NCBI RefSeq assembly: GCF_963677575.1
Contig: NZ_OY782038.1
Span: 3,413,501 to 3,477,500, forward strand
Length of the DNA: 64,000 nt
Reading direction: 5' to 3'
Source of the DNA: an uncultured Draconibacterium sp.
GTDB taxonomy: Bacteria > Bacteroidota > Bacteroidia > Bacteroidales > Prolixibacteraceae
The first letter of the stretch is position 1; every line of letters starts with the position of its first letter. Below the pieces are notes generated by a model, which saw only the letters and a list, made by a program, of their open reading frames with translations, was not told the origin of the DNA and made no database searches. Below are positions 9,029-17,958 of the stretch, piece after piece. A program made the position numbers and the translations under genes.

Positions 9029-10720
9029 TTAATCTGTCTTTTTACCCCAGTAAGTTGCATCCATATTTTTCTCAGTACCAGCATAAACAAGCGTTACAGC
9101 ACGTGGAGAGGCTTCCCAGTCCACTTCGCGTTCAACGCAAACAATTACATTACCCAATGTTAGTTGTTTGTTCGACTCATCGTAGCTCCAGTTTCCTGTA
9201 AGTGCACCTGTCATTGTACCATCCGATTTCAGGGTGAGACCGGTAGCGCCATCTTGCTGCGCATAGTGGTAACTAAGGTTAATATGCTCCCAGGTTCCTA
9301 CCAATTCGTCTTCGGTAATTGCACCGTATTCTTCAGGTACGCCGGCATAACGTTCGGGCAATGCAATTGGCCACAGGTTGTTGGGTTCGTCTACTGATGC
9401 CGGACACCAAACAATACGGCGTACATGGCCCATCATAATGGCATTGGAGTAGGCGTTTCCACCTACATTTTTCGGCAGTCGTCCCTGCGACATGTAGAAC
9501 CACTCGTCGGTATTTTCTTTTTGGAAAATGCAGCAGTGTGCAATTCCTACCCAGCCGTAACCCTCGCTAAATTTGTAAGGGTGAGTTACAATTGGGTAAC
9601 AGTCGCCTTGTCCGTCGGTAAAGTTCCGACCGGTAATATCGTAGTATGGACCTTCGATGTTTTCGCTTCGTACTACGCGTGTGTTGTACGGTACATCGAG
9701 GCCATCGTAAGCCATAAACAAATAATAGTAACCGTCTTTGTAAATTACCTCCGGTGCTTCGCTGCCTTGCCAGCGCGATCCGTCGGTACGTGTTCCAATT
9801 CTCACGCCATAACGCTCTGCCAGCTCACTGGCACTGTCGGCCCACGGATTACCAAGCGGGTTAATTGGTTTTCCGGTTGTGGCATCAACCTGCAAAAGTG
9901 CAAAACCGCTGTGCCACGAGCCATGAATGAGGTAATGGTTTCCATCGGGTGCAACTATATAGGTTGGATCGATGGCATTGTAGTAGAAATAACCACTCCA
10001 GTCGGATAAACTTGAGCGACTGTAGTCGAGCCCACGATCAGACGATGAGGTGGTTACAAATCCTTTGTCTTCCCAAACCGCTCCGGACGGGTCGGTTGAT
10101 TCGCACATACCGATAAAGGCACGCTCGGTCCAGCTTCCGTCAAAGTTTTCTGCTGAATTGGTTTTACCCGATTCAATATAATTGAAGATAACTACACTGT
10201 AGTACATCCGTAAAATCTCTTGTCCTCCAACATTTACACGGCGCACTACAGGTGCCCAGTAACCGTACTGAATGTTGTCTTCGGCAATGGCATCCAGTCC
10301 CATTCGCGAACGAATAGAGTTAAGCGAATCGGCTACCCATTCCGGGGCATCATAAAAAGGTCCGCCTACCCATTCCCAGTTTACCAAATCGGTTGAACGT
10401 TTTCCCTGAAAATGCCCGTGTCCTTCGTGAGCATTACCATACGATGCATCGGTGGCGTACATGTAATAATATCCGTTGTAGTATGCAACCGATGGGTCGT
10501 GTACGTTGGCCAGGTTCCACTCGTTTCGGTTGTCCCATGATGCTATTGCTGAATAATCGTCGGGATATGATGGAATGGTGAAATCGATATCGATATCAGT
10601 ATTATCATCCGGATCTTCAGGTTTTGTTACAATTCCTGTTGGTCCTGAATCATCGTCGCACCCGACAAATGAGAAGGAAGTTATGCTGATAAGAATAATC
10701 AATAAATACTTGAGCTTCAT
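9029..10720 (-). CDS. Surface GH43 endo-arabinanase lipoprotein with C-terminal beta-barrel
   Basis: A 563-aa lipoprotein. The lipobox is FVGC (Cys21), immediately followed by DDD; such an acidic run after the cysteine is the known Bacteroidota surface-export signal, so the enzyme probably sits on the cell surface. The GH43 five-bladed propeller (about 68-460) carries D75 (NVHDPSV), D251 (AIDPTY) and E321 (GSEAPEV). A C-terminal module (about 468-563, LVGTWEHINLSYHY...LTGNWSYDESNKQLTL) looks lipocalin-like, as in two-domain extracellular endo-arabinanases of gut Bacteroides. It would make the first cut in polymeric arabinan for capture by the SGBP and SusCD. Last gene of its operon, behind a stem-loop that separates it from susD. 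Confidence 0.9.
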   Translation of the reverse strand: MKLKYLLIILISITSFSFVGCDDDSGPTGIVTKPEDPDDNTDIDIDFTIPSYPDDYSAIASWDNRNEWNLANVHDPSVAYYNGYYYMYATDASYGNAHEGHGHFQGKRSTDLVNWEWVGGPFYDAPEWVADSLNSIRSRMGLDAIAEDNIQYGYWAPVVRRVNVGGQEILRMYYSVVIFNYIESGKTNSAENFDGSWTERAFIGMCESTDPSGAVWEDKGFVTTSSSDRGLDYSRSSLSDWSGYFYYNAIDPTYIVAPDGNHYLIHGSWHSGFALLQVDATTGKPINPLGNPWADSASELAERYGVRIGTRTDGSRWQGSEAPEVIYKDGYYYLFMAYDGLDVPYNTRVVRSENIEGPYYDITGRNFTDGQGDCYPIVTHPYKFSEGYGWVGIAHCCIFQKENTDEWFYMSQGRLPKNVGGNAYSNAIMMGHVRRIVWCPASVDEPNNLWPIALPERYAGVPEEYGAITEDELVGTWEHINLSYHYAQQDGATGLTLKSDGTMTGALTGNWSYDESNKQLTLGNVIVCVEREVDWEASPRAVTLVYAGTEKNMDATYWGKKTD

Positions 10721-10741
10721 GTTTAATTGTTTTTGATTAAA

Positions 10742-10780
10742 ACTTCCTTATCGACACAAAAAATATGCCGATAAGGAAGT
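10742..10780 (-). promoter_or_regulatory. Stem-loop between susD and the surface GH43 gene
   Basis: A perfect 12-bp stem (10742-10753 with 10769-10780, ACTTCCTTATCG arm) with a 15-nt loop, 22 bp after the susD stop and 21 bp before the GH43 start. Hairpins at this place are common in Bacteroidota PULs and are thought to keep susCD mRNA high relative to enzyme mRNA by partial termination or 3'-end protection. Confidence 0.7.
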
Positions 10781-10802
10781 GGCTATTTTATTAGAACAGT
10801 TC

Positions 10803-12560
10803 CTAATTCAGGTCAACAACCGGACGAACAGAGTACCCTTTTTCAAAGAAAGCAGGTCCGTTATCCTCGTTTTTGTTTGCCGAGTTACCCACAAGATTTG
10901 GATTGGCATTCAAGGTTGACTGATAAATTGGGAAATATTCATGTCCTTTATAGTAATATTTGAACGATGAATCATCAGCAGTTTCCTCGGTAAGTTCTTC
11001 TGTTGAAGCCGTACCATCACGTTTATAAAAACCATGTTCAACCAGTTGATTCAAACGGTCAGCATCGTAAAAGAATCCCCAACGAAGTAAGTCGATACCA
11101 CGTCCGTTTTCGCAACCAAATTCTTTTGGGCGCTCAACGTTTGCAATCTGTTCGAACAGCTCGTTAGCAGACGAAAAGTCAGAAACCTGAAGGTCTTCAA
11201 GAGCAACACGGTTACGCACTTCGTTAATGTAATCGATAGCCGTTTGTGTTGGGCCGTTGATTTCGTTTTCGCATTCTGCTGCACGTAATAAAACGTCGCT
11301 GTAACGCATTAGGCGAAGGTTAACACCGCAGTGCAATCCGTTTGTAATTGAAGCGTAGATATTGTTTCTAGCATTTGTAAATTTCGCAATAGAGATACCA
11401 CCCTGAGCATTGTTCGAGAGCGGTGTTTCAGTTATCTCTTGCTGGTAAATTGTATTACTACGAGGATCTCCATTTGGATATGCATCAGTTTTCAGACCGG
11501 TATAAGTGTTATACTCCGGCTCGTAAGTTACCAGTGTCCAGTATAAACGTGGATCTAAACGGCCATCAGTACAGTTCTCTGCTCTGAACAGGTTGTACAA
11601 CCAGGGAGAACCTGCAAGGTCGCCCCAGCTACCCAATTCCTGAGAAGCAAAGTTACTTTCAACAGCGTGTCCCTGAGTTGCTTCCGAGCTAATGTTTACC
11701 GGAGTCCACTCTTCGTCAGTTCCGCCTGTTCCGTAATCTAAAAATTGTACTTCGAAAAGACTTTCTGCGTTGTTCTCAGTATCCTCTTTAAAGTTGTCGC
11801 CATAGTCGGCCATCAATTCGTAATGTCCGTACTGGCCGGCAATAATGTCTTTCAGTACCGTATAAGCTTCATTAAATTTATGACGGAACATTAATGTACG
11901 AGCTAAATATCCGGCAGCAGCACCGCTTGTTGCGCGTCCCTGAGCCCATTCGCCACCTTCATCGCGCGATGGCAAGATGTTCATCGCTTCGGTAAAATCA
12001 GCCTCAATTTGGTCGAACACTTCGTCTTGCGTATTGTTGGCCGCGTACATGGTGTTAATGTCCGAGTAAGAAGCATAGTCGATAATTAAAGGAACAGTTT
12101 GGTAATACGTCGCCAATGCGTAGTAAGCCAAAGATCTCAGAAACAACGCTTGTCCTTTAATCTCGTTATAGGCATCTTCCGACATTTCAACTTCATCAAC
12201 TTTCGATAATACAAAGTTGGTGCGGTTTACCACATGGTAGTTGTCGCGCCATGGCCACTCGTCACCAATTCCGATTGTTCCCGGAGAGTTCAGGTTATCG
12301 TAATCTAAATACCATTGTTGAGATGAGTTCCAAACTTCGTCGCCACGTACAGCATCCAAAGTATAACCAACACGGGCGTATGTACCTTCAAGGCGAATGC
12401 GGTTGTAGCACGCAACAATCGCCTCCTGAAGTTCTGATTCTGTGTTACCAAAATCATAGGTCGTCTGGTTGTTCGGATTCACAACATCCAGTTGCTCATT
12501 GCAGGCGGTAAAGCCTCCAATAAGCGCCAACATTATTAGAATTATATTTAATCTTTTCAT
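10803..12560 (-). CDS. SusD/RagB-family glycan-binding lipoprotein
   Basis: A 585-aa outer-membrane lipoprotein (signal MKRLNIILIMLALIGGFTAC, lipid-anchored Cys20). It has the SusD-like N-terminal domain (about 35-230, tetratricopeptide-like helices such as IKGQALFLRSLAYYALATYY) and the RagB/SusD C-terminal domain (about 300-570, with LRYSDVLLRAAECENEINGPTQTAIDYINEVRNR and FGCENGRGIDLLRWG). It forms the lid on the SusC pore and binds arabino-oligosaccharides on the surface. The gene starts 29 bp after the SusC stop, the standard C-D pairing. Family call is certain; ligand is inferred from the neighbouring arabinanases. Confidence 0.96.
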   Translation of the reverse strand: MKRLNIILIMLALIGGFTACNEQLDVVNPNNQTTYDFGNTESELQEAIVACYNRIRLEGTYARVGYTLDAVRGDEVWNSSQQWYLDYDNLNSPGTIGIGDEWPWRDNYHVVNRTNFVLSKVDEVEMSEDAYNEIKGQALFLRSLAYYALATYYQTVPLIIDYASYSDINTMYAANNTQDEVFDQIEADFTEAMNILPSRDEGGEWAQGRATSGAAAGYLARTLMFRHKFNEAYTVLKDIIAGQYGHYELMADYGDNFKEDTENNAESLFEVQFLDYGTGGTDEEWTPVNISSEATQGHAVESNFASQELGSWGDLAGSPWLYNLFRAENCTDGRLDPRLYWTLVTYEPEYNTYTGLKTDAYPNGDPRSNTIYQQEITETPLSNNAQGGISIAKFTNARNNIYASITNGLHCGVNLRLMRYSDVLLRAAECENEINGPTQTAIDYINEVRNRVALEDLQVSDFSSANELFEQIANVERPKEFGCENGRGIDLLRWGFFYDADRLNQLVEHGFYKRDGTASTEELTEETADDSSFKYYYKGHEYFPIYQSTLNANPNLVGNSANKNEDNGPAFFEKGYSVRPVVDLN

Positions 12561-12589
12561 AATGATATCTTATTTATTCGATTATAGTT

Positions 12590-15500
12590 TTAGAATGAGA
12601 AGTTTACTCCAAACATCATGCTTCGTGGTGTTGGGTACGAAGCGTAGTTGTAACCCGGAGTGAATGTCCCTCCTGCAAAATCTACGTTGTAACCTTTGTA
12701 TTTCGACAGTGTGGCCACATTTTGAGCCGATGCGTAAATGCGAACACCGCTAATATATCCGCCAAACCAGCTGTCGGGCATGTTGTAACCCAGCTCGATG
12801 TTGGCAATTTTCAGGTACGATGCATCTTGAATATAACGCTGGCTAAACATATCGTTGGTAATTGAACCTGACGATTTGTAGGCTATACGAGGTACATCAG
12901 TGTTTTTGTTATCCAGTGTCCATGCATTCAACAGGTCGGTGCTTTTGTTAAGGGCACCGTACGAGCTGTGCAAAGTAACGTCAACAAAATCTACCGCTTT
13001 AAAACCTGCAGCTCCGTGTGTTGCCACGCTCAAGTCTAAACCTTTCCATTCAGCACGTGCATTAAAACCAAAGTTAAAATCTGGCAAACCGCTTCCCAGG
13101 TATGTCTGGTCTTCGTTGGTAATTTCGCCGTCGTTGTTAAGGTCGGCGTAAGCAACGTCGCCAGGTTGTGCACCGTTTTGGTTCACGTAATTACCTTCTG
13201 AGTTGATACGGTTGTCAATCTCTTCCTGCGACTGGAAGATACCTTCGTAAACGTAACCATAGAATGAACCCACTTCACGACCAACTTCTGTGCGGCTGTT
13301 GCCATCAGTACGAGGTTCGCCTGATACACCTAACTTTTTTACTTCGTTGCTAAGTGTAGATAAGTTGGCAGAAAGATCGAACTTAACTGCATTTTGATGA
13401 TTGTGGTAGGCAACCAGGAACTCAAGACCTGAGTTTTCCATTGTTGCAGCGTTCATTGTCACTGTTGCGTTGGTAGCTCCTGCGTTTGTTGGTACTGCTA
13501 CACTGTATAAAAGATCTTCTGATGTTGATTTATACCAGTCGAAAGTAAATTCTAACTTATTGTTGAACATACCCAGGTCAAGACCAAAGTCGATGGTTTT
13601 CTTCTTTTCCCACATAATACCGGTGTTCACATAATTTGAAATAGCTGAACCGGTTACTTTGTTGTTTGCAAAGCTGTATGTGTAGTTACCTCTCGACATT
13701 ACGTCCATGTACTGGTATTCACCAATGTTTTCGTTACCTAATTCACCATAGCTACCGCGAACTTTCAGTAAGTTAATTATTGATTCGTCAATATCGAAGA
13801 AGTTTTCGCGTTCAATACGCCAACCTCCCGAGATTGATGGGAACCAATCCCAGCGGTCGTCAGAAGAAAGACGGCTTGAACCATCGCGACGTACTGTTGC
13901 TGAAAGCAGGTATTTATCATCGAAATTGTAGTTAATACGACCGATGTATGATGCCAAAACGTGTTCGCTTTCGTAGCTTGCGGAAGATGTTTCCTCAGCG
14001 TTGTTTATTTGCAGATAATATGGCTCAGGCAGGTTAACACCTTTGCCTGTAAGTCTGTGAAAGAGTTCGCGCTGGAATGTTTGACCGGCAAGAACATTAA
14101 CGTGATGACGTCCGAATTTACCGTCGTAGTTTATGGTATTCTCAATCAATGCATCGGTATATTTGCGATAGCCTTGCGACAGAGTCTCGTTACTTTTCGA
14201 CAAGTAGTTTGTTGTACTTTGAATAAACGCAGGAACAAAGGTAAAGTCCTTTGCCGTTGTTTGGCTGTACGACAAGTTAATGTTGTAATCGAACTTATGA
14301 TTTTCGTTTGCCTGGCCAACCATATCTAACAGATCAACATTTGCAGAACCAGATGCAACAATACGGTCAACCTGGGTATTTCTTTCCAACAGATTATTGG
14401 TAAGCAAAAGGTTGGTTACACGCAAGTCGCCATGAACATCGTCGTAATAAGTACCATATCCGTAAGAGTCGTAGTTGTATTCTGATGCCGCCGAAATTTT
14501 ATCGTCAAGCACCCAGGTTGATTCATCGTAAGCTTTAATACTCGGTGGCGTAAGCAATGCCGAAGCCATTACCGGATATTGTGCACCATATAAACCCTGA
14601 ACATATTCGTTGGCGTTACTCAGCGACATGTTATCCTGGTCGCTGTGGCTATACACGATGTTTGTTTTAATCTTGATGAATTTAACATCCATGGTGTTGT
14701 TTACACGGGCAGTATAACGTTCGAAGTTAGGACCTGCACCTTCCATTGTTCCTTCCTGGCTATAGTAGTCGAGCGCAATGTTGTAAGTGTTGTTTTCGCC
14801 ACCACCTGATAAGTTGATGTTGTGGTTCTGACGAATACCTGTTTTGAATGCTTCCTGGAACCAATCAGTGTTCACTACACTTGGATCGAGGTACTTATCG
14901 CTTGATGGATTGTATCCGGCAGGAACGTCCATATCGCTGTTATTGTAGGCCATAGTAACGTACTGAGCGTATTGCGATGCATCCATAACATCGTAAACAC
15001 CTTCCTGTACCTGGTCGATACCGAAGTAACCTTTATAGTCAATTTTCATTGCCTGATTCTTTTTACCCTGCTTTGTGGTGATGATAACAACACCGTTTGC
15101 AGCACGCGAACCGTAGATTGCAGCAGCAGCTGCATCTTTAAGCACCTGAAGTGTTTCGATATCGTTTGGCGAGAAGTCGCGAATTGTTGTTCCCATTGGC
15201 ACACCGTCAACAACATAAAGAGGAGCAGTGCTACCAAACGAACCAATACCACGAATACGTACTGTTGGGTCGGCTCCCGGTTGTCCGTCAGATGTAATCT
15301 GTACACCCGAAACTTTACCCTGAAGCATGGTTGAAATGTTTGAGTTTGATACCTTTTTCATTTCCTCTGTATCAACAATTGCAACCGAACCGGTAAGGTC
15401 AACTTTACGCTGTGTACCGTAACCAACAACAACTACCTGGTCGAGGCCGATCATATCCGGAGCCAGTGTAATGCTTCCTATTTGAGTTTTCCCTTCAACA

Positions 15501-15787
15501 CCTACTTCAATACTTTTGTATCCGATAAAAGAGATTGAGAGGGTAGCATCTGTAGGAACAGAAAGCGTGAAGTTACCATCTAAATCAGTGATGGTACCAT
15601 TTGTTGTTCCTTTTTGTTGTATGGTTGCGCCCGGAAGCGGTTCTCCGTTTTCATCAACGATTTTACCATTTACTGTTATGTTGTCTTGTTGAGCCATCGC
15701 CGCCTGGCCGGCAGTACCGTTGCCTTCTGCGTATGTTGCCGTTGAAAATGCCAGCAACCCCAACAGGATTATAAATAAATATTTCAT
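12590..15787 (-). CDS. SusC-like TonB-dependent oligosaccharide importer (no STN domain)
   Basis: A 1065-aa outer-membrane transporter. Signal peptide 1-20; carboxypeptidase-D-like domain about 36-115 (VNGKIVDENGEPLPGATIQQKGT); plug about 120-240 with the TonB-box-like region before VVVVGYGTQRKVDLTGSV and the RagA signature PLYVVDGVPM...AAAAIYGSRAANGVVIITTK; then the 22-strand barrel ending in SMMFGVNFSF with terminal Phe. Unlike the receptors at 1-969 and 24241-27633 it has no STN domain, which fits control by the HTCS rather than by a sigma/FecR pair. It lies between the surface glycan-binding protein (25 bp upstream) and SusD (29 bp downstream). Ligand: arabinan oligosaccharides, by context. 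Confidence 0.96.
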   Translation of the reverse strand: MKYLFIILLGLLAFSTATYAEGNGTAGQAAMAQQDNITVNGKIVDENGEPLPGATIQQKGTTNGTITDLDGNFTLSVPTDATLSISFIGYKSIEVGVEGKTQIGSITLAPDMIGLDQVVVVGYGTQRKVDLTGSVAIVDTEEMKKVSNSNISTMLQGKVSGVQITSDGQPGADPTVRIRGIGSFGSTAPLYVVDGVPMGTTIRDFSPNDIETLQVLKDAAAAAIYGSRAANGVVIITTKQGKKNQAMKIDYKGYFGIDQVQEGVYDVMDASQYAQYVTMAYNNSDMDVPAGYNPSSDKYLDPSVVNTDWFQEAFKTGIRQNHNINLSGGGENNTYNIALDYYSQEGTMEGAGPNFERYTARVNNTMDVKFIKIKTNIVYSHSDQDNMSLSNANEYVQGLYGAQYPVMASALLTPPSIKAYDESTWVLDDKISAASEYNYDSYGYGTYYDDVHGDLRVTNLLLTNNLLERNTQVDRIVASGSANVDLLDMVGQANENHKFDYNINLSYSQTTAKDFTFVPAFIQSTTNYLSKSNETLSQGYRKYTDALIENTINYDGKFGRHHVNVLAGQTFQRELFHRLTGKGVNLPEPYYLQINNAEETSSASYESEHVLASYIGRINYNFDDKYLLSATVRRDGSSRLSSDDRWDWFPSISGGWRIERENFFDIDESIINLLKVRGSYGELGNENIGEYQYMDVMSRGNYTYSFANNKVTGSAISNYVNTGIMWEKKKTIDFGLDLGMFNNKLEFTFDWYKSTSEDLLYSVAVPTNAGATNATVTMNAATMENSGLEFLVAYHNHQNAVKFDLSANLSTLSNEVKKLGVSGEPRTDGNSRTEVGREVGSFYGYVYEGIFQSQEEIDNRINSEGNYVNQNGAQPGDVAYADLNNDGEITNEDQTYLGSGLPDFNFGFNARAEWKGLDLSVATHGAAGFKAVDFVDVTLHSSYGALNKSTDLLNAWTLDNKNTDVPRIAYKSSGSITNDMFSQRYIQDASYLKIANIELGYNMPDSWFGGYISGVRIYASAQNVATLSKYKGYNVDFAGGTFTPGYNYASYPTPRSMMFGVNFSF

Positions 15788-15812
15788 GTTTAAATATGTT
15801 TTATCTTAGTGA

Positions 15813-17513
15813 TTATTCAACAATTACGATATAAGATCCTTCCAGCACAATTGCGGTATTCAAATCAGAGCTGTCTACCGTTATTCCTGCGTATTCCTGG
15901 AAATGTGTTTCGCCGGTGGCATAAGTAACATCGTAACGAATATCGGCAGTATTGTCGCCGTTATTGGTTACTGTGATCTCGATTCTTGATCCACTTATGT
16001 TTGCTCCAAAAATGTCGAAGTTCCAGTCGTTGCTAAGTGTTGCTGTGGCATATCCATCGCCCCAACCGAAGTTGTCCATACGAACTACACCATATTCAGT
16101 CATGTCAGCTTTGCGAAGAATTGTACTTGGGCTGTTCCAGTTATTAACTCCATTAGAGTAAGCGTACATTTTAATTGTTTTGCTCTCGCCTGAAGGAACC
16201 GGGTAATCCTCTGAGAATTGTGTCCACCAACCGGTAGAGAAGTCGTAAGCACCTACCTGGCCGATACCTTTAATAAGTGTAAGCGGGCAAGTTGTAGTAA
16301 CTGTGCTTGTTGCTCCAACATATGAAATAACTGCTTCCTGGTCGCCTTCGGCTGCCGGAACTTTGCCAAACTGAAGTGATTCGTTCGATAATACACCGGT
16401 TGTTCCATCGGAATAAGTTGCAGTTACAACCAACCCGGTTGTGTTGAATAAGATATCCATCGTATCGGTGTAGAAATAGTATTCAGTAATATTTGGCATT
16501 GTAGTAACCTCAAGGGCAGTAACCGAGTTGGTAACTTCCAAAGTATATAAGGTAGTTACAGGCTCGCTCAATTCGCCTTGTTTGGTTTTGTTATAAGCTA
16601 CAATAACTGTTTTTTCGCCAAGAGTTGTCATATCGGGAATTACCGAGAAAGTAATGTCGGTAGTGTCAACCTCTTCTGACGATCCGTCGGCGTAAGTAAC
16701 AGTTGCTATTGCGTCGCCCCAGAAATCTTCGTTGCCAATTTCAACAAATTCAGGTGTTCCTGTAACCGAAATTGAAACCGGGGCAACATCTTCAACAACA
16801 GTTACTTTCGATGGAAGAAGATAGGCTTCTTTCATTTCGAAGAAACTGGCGTCGCAAATTAAGAAAGCCACAATATCTTCAGTGGCCGAAACCGGTTGCT
16901 GGTAAGTTTCAACCAGTTCTGTTCCATTTGTTCCAACGGCAGTGGCGGTTACAAAAACATTGCCGGTAGCCGAGTGGTCAACATCAATTGAAACATAAGC
17001 ACCATCCATTGTGGCGCGGAAGTCATTCCAAATGTCGTCATCTCCATCGGTATCAGGATAGTTTTGCGTAATCATTGCTCCGTCGTAATCATCGTTCCCC
17101 CAGCCGTAAGCATCAGAACGAAGAACAAAGTACTCGGCGTAATTATCAGCATCGCGGTCTGCAACATTGGCAACACCAAGGTTCCAGTTGTTCCAGTTGT
17201 TTTCGCTACCACCGTTGTGGTTAATAAATTCGATGTGTAATAATTTGTTGGTAGGAACGGTAAAGTAATCAGAGAATGCAGTCCACCAACCCGAACTGTT
17301 ATCTTCTGCTCCAACAATCGCCGTAGCGATGTCGATGTAGGTAGTATCACCAGTATCCATATTTGCTTTCGCATCTGCGATTGAGTCGATTTGGCTCTGC
17401 AAATCAGATGGCGCATCAATTGAATAAGTCTCCAATTGCTCGCATCCAACCAGGCCAAATGCTGCCAAAACTGCTACGCACAAAGCGTATCTTATCAGTT
17501 TAGATGTTTTCAT
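15813..17513 (-). CDS. Putative surface glycan-binding lipoprotein with duplicated binding module (SusE/F position)
   Basis: Start taken at the ATG 17511-17513, because it gives a clean lipoprotein signal (MKTSKLIRYALCVAVLAAFGLVGC, Cys24); an upstream in-frame ATG would add 11 residues. The 566-aa protein reads as module A (about 66-238), two bacterial Ig-like domains (about 245-330 and 332-413) and module B (about 417-566). A and B are repeats: each opens with S[ST]GWWTxFS(D/E), then VP, NNWN, and a DNFGWG or DAYGWG motif rich in Trp and Asn. Exposed tryptophans suggest carbohydrate binding. No catalytic residues recognised. It stands before SusC instead of after SusD. By place it is a surface glycan-binding protein for arabinan; the module family is not one I can name. 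Confidence 0.78.
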   Translation of the reverse strand: MKTSKLIRYALCVAVLAAFGLVGCEQLETYSIDAPSDLQSQIDSIADAKANMDTGDTTYIDIATAIVGAEDNSSGWWTAFSDYFTVPTNKLLHIEFINHNGGSENNWNNWNLGVANVADRDADNYAEYFVLRSDAYGWGNDDYDGAMITQNYPDTDGDDDIWNDFRATMDGAYVSIDVDHSATGNVFVTATAVGTNGTELVETYQQPVSATEDIVAFLICDASFFEMKEAYLLPSKVTVVEDVAPVSISVTGTPEFVEIGNEDFWGDAIATVTYADGSSEEVDTTDITFSVIPDMTTLGEKTVIVAYNKTKQGELSEPVTTLYTLEVTNSVTALEVTTMPNITEYYFYTDTMDILFNTTGLVVTATYSDGTTGVLSNESLQFGKVPAAEGDQEAVISYVGATSTVTTTCPLTLIKGIGQVGAYDFSTGWWTQFSEDYPVPSGESKTIKMYAYSNGVNNWNSPSTILRKADMTEYGVVRMDNFGWGDGYATATLSNDWNFDIFGANISGSRIEITVTNNGDNTADIRYDVTYATGETHFQEYAGITVDSSDLNTAIVLEGSYIVIVE

Positions 17514-17656
17514 AAAATTAAATTTGATTAAATACATTTTTTTCAATTATAAAGTATTGTTCATAAAACTTTCGTTGTAAAATAAATCTAACAGTTCTTG
17601 CTGTAAAGTATTGATTGATAGATTGAAATGTTAAAATTTAGCCAAATACACACCGG

Positions 17657-17815
17657 TTATGTTCCGTGTAGTGTACTTCTTTTTGCTTTGTTAGATCCGG
17701 GAAGTGAATTGTTTCGGTTGTCGAATACAGCACCTGTTAAGGTGCGTTGTGCAAAACTTACTCCCTGCGAAAACAGAAATAAGCGCACGATTAAATAAGT
17801 TAAGTTCTCTTTCAT
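17657..17815 (-). pseudogene. 52-codon ORF resembling the N-terminus of a SusC receptor (remnant or leader peptide)
   Basis: An ORF of 52 codons from ATG at 17813-17815 to TAA at 17657-17659. It begins with a signal-like segment (MKENLTYLIVRLFLFSQGVSFAQ) and continues RTLTGAVFDNRNNSLPGSN, which matches the opening of the carboxypeptidase-D-like domain of SusC proteins (pattern TxTGxVxDxxxxPLPG). It then stops. It sits about 30 nt after the predicted start of transcription of the SGBP-SusC-SusD operon and 144 bp before the SGBP gene. Most likely a decayed 5' end of an older susC, perhaps still translated as a leader. Too short for certainty. Confidence 0.55.
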
Positions 17816-17851
17816 AATTAATTAAATTGGTTTACACGTAATTTCTGCCTG

Positions 17852-17911
17852 TAAAACTACGTAAGGCCGAGGGGGTACGGGTGGACAATTTAGTATGCTT
17901 AGTGGACGATT
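17852..17911 (-). promoter_or_regulatory. Predicted HTCS-controlled promoter and twin GTGGA operator of the SusC/D operon
   Basis: The minus strand has TAGTTTTA (plus TAAAACTA, 17852-17859), 7 of 8 to TAnnTTTG. Upstream are two direct repeats GTGGAC(A/G)ATT at 17881-17890 and 17902-17911, 21 bp apart, with 21 bp between the box and the near GTGGA. A further GTGGA at 17912 abuts the distal copy. Spacing is identical to that at 8559-8613. It lies just past the HTCS stop codon, ahead of the short SusC-like ORF. Confidence 0.65.
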
Positions 17912-17958
17912 GTGGAAATCTGTTTTTGGCGGGTATTTACAGTGCTTTCAGCTGGGGA

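Noticed and set aside
9425..10009. Plus-strand ORF of 194 codons inside the surface GH43 gene
   Set aside because: It is antisense to conserved catalytic segments of GH43 and shows no domain, signal or composition of a real protein.
17514..17656. Continuation of the short SusC-like ORF by frameshift into the spacer
   Set aside because: I found no further SusC-like residues after the stop at 17657 in the frame I tried.
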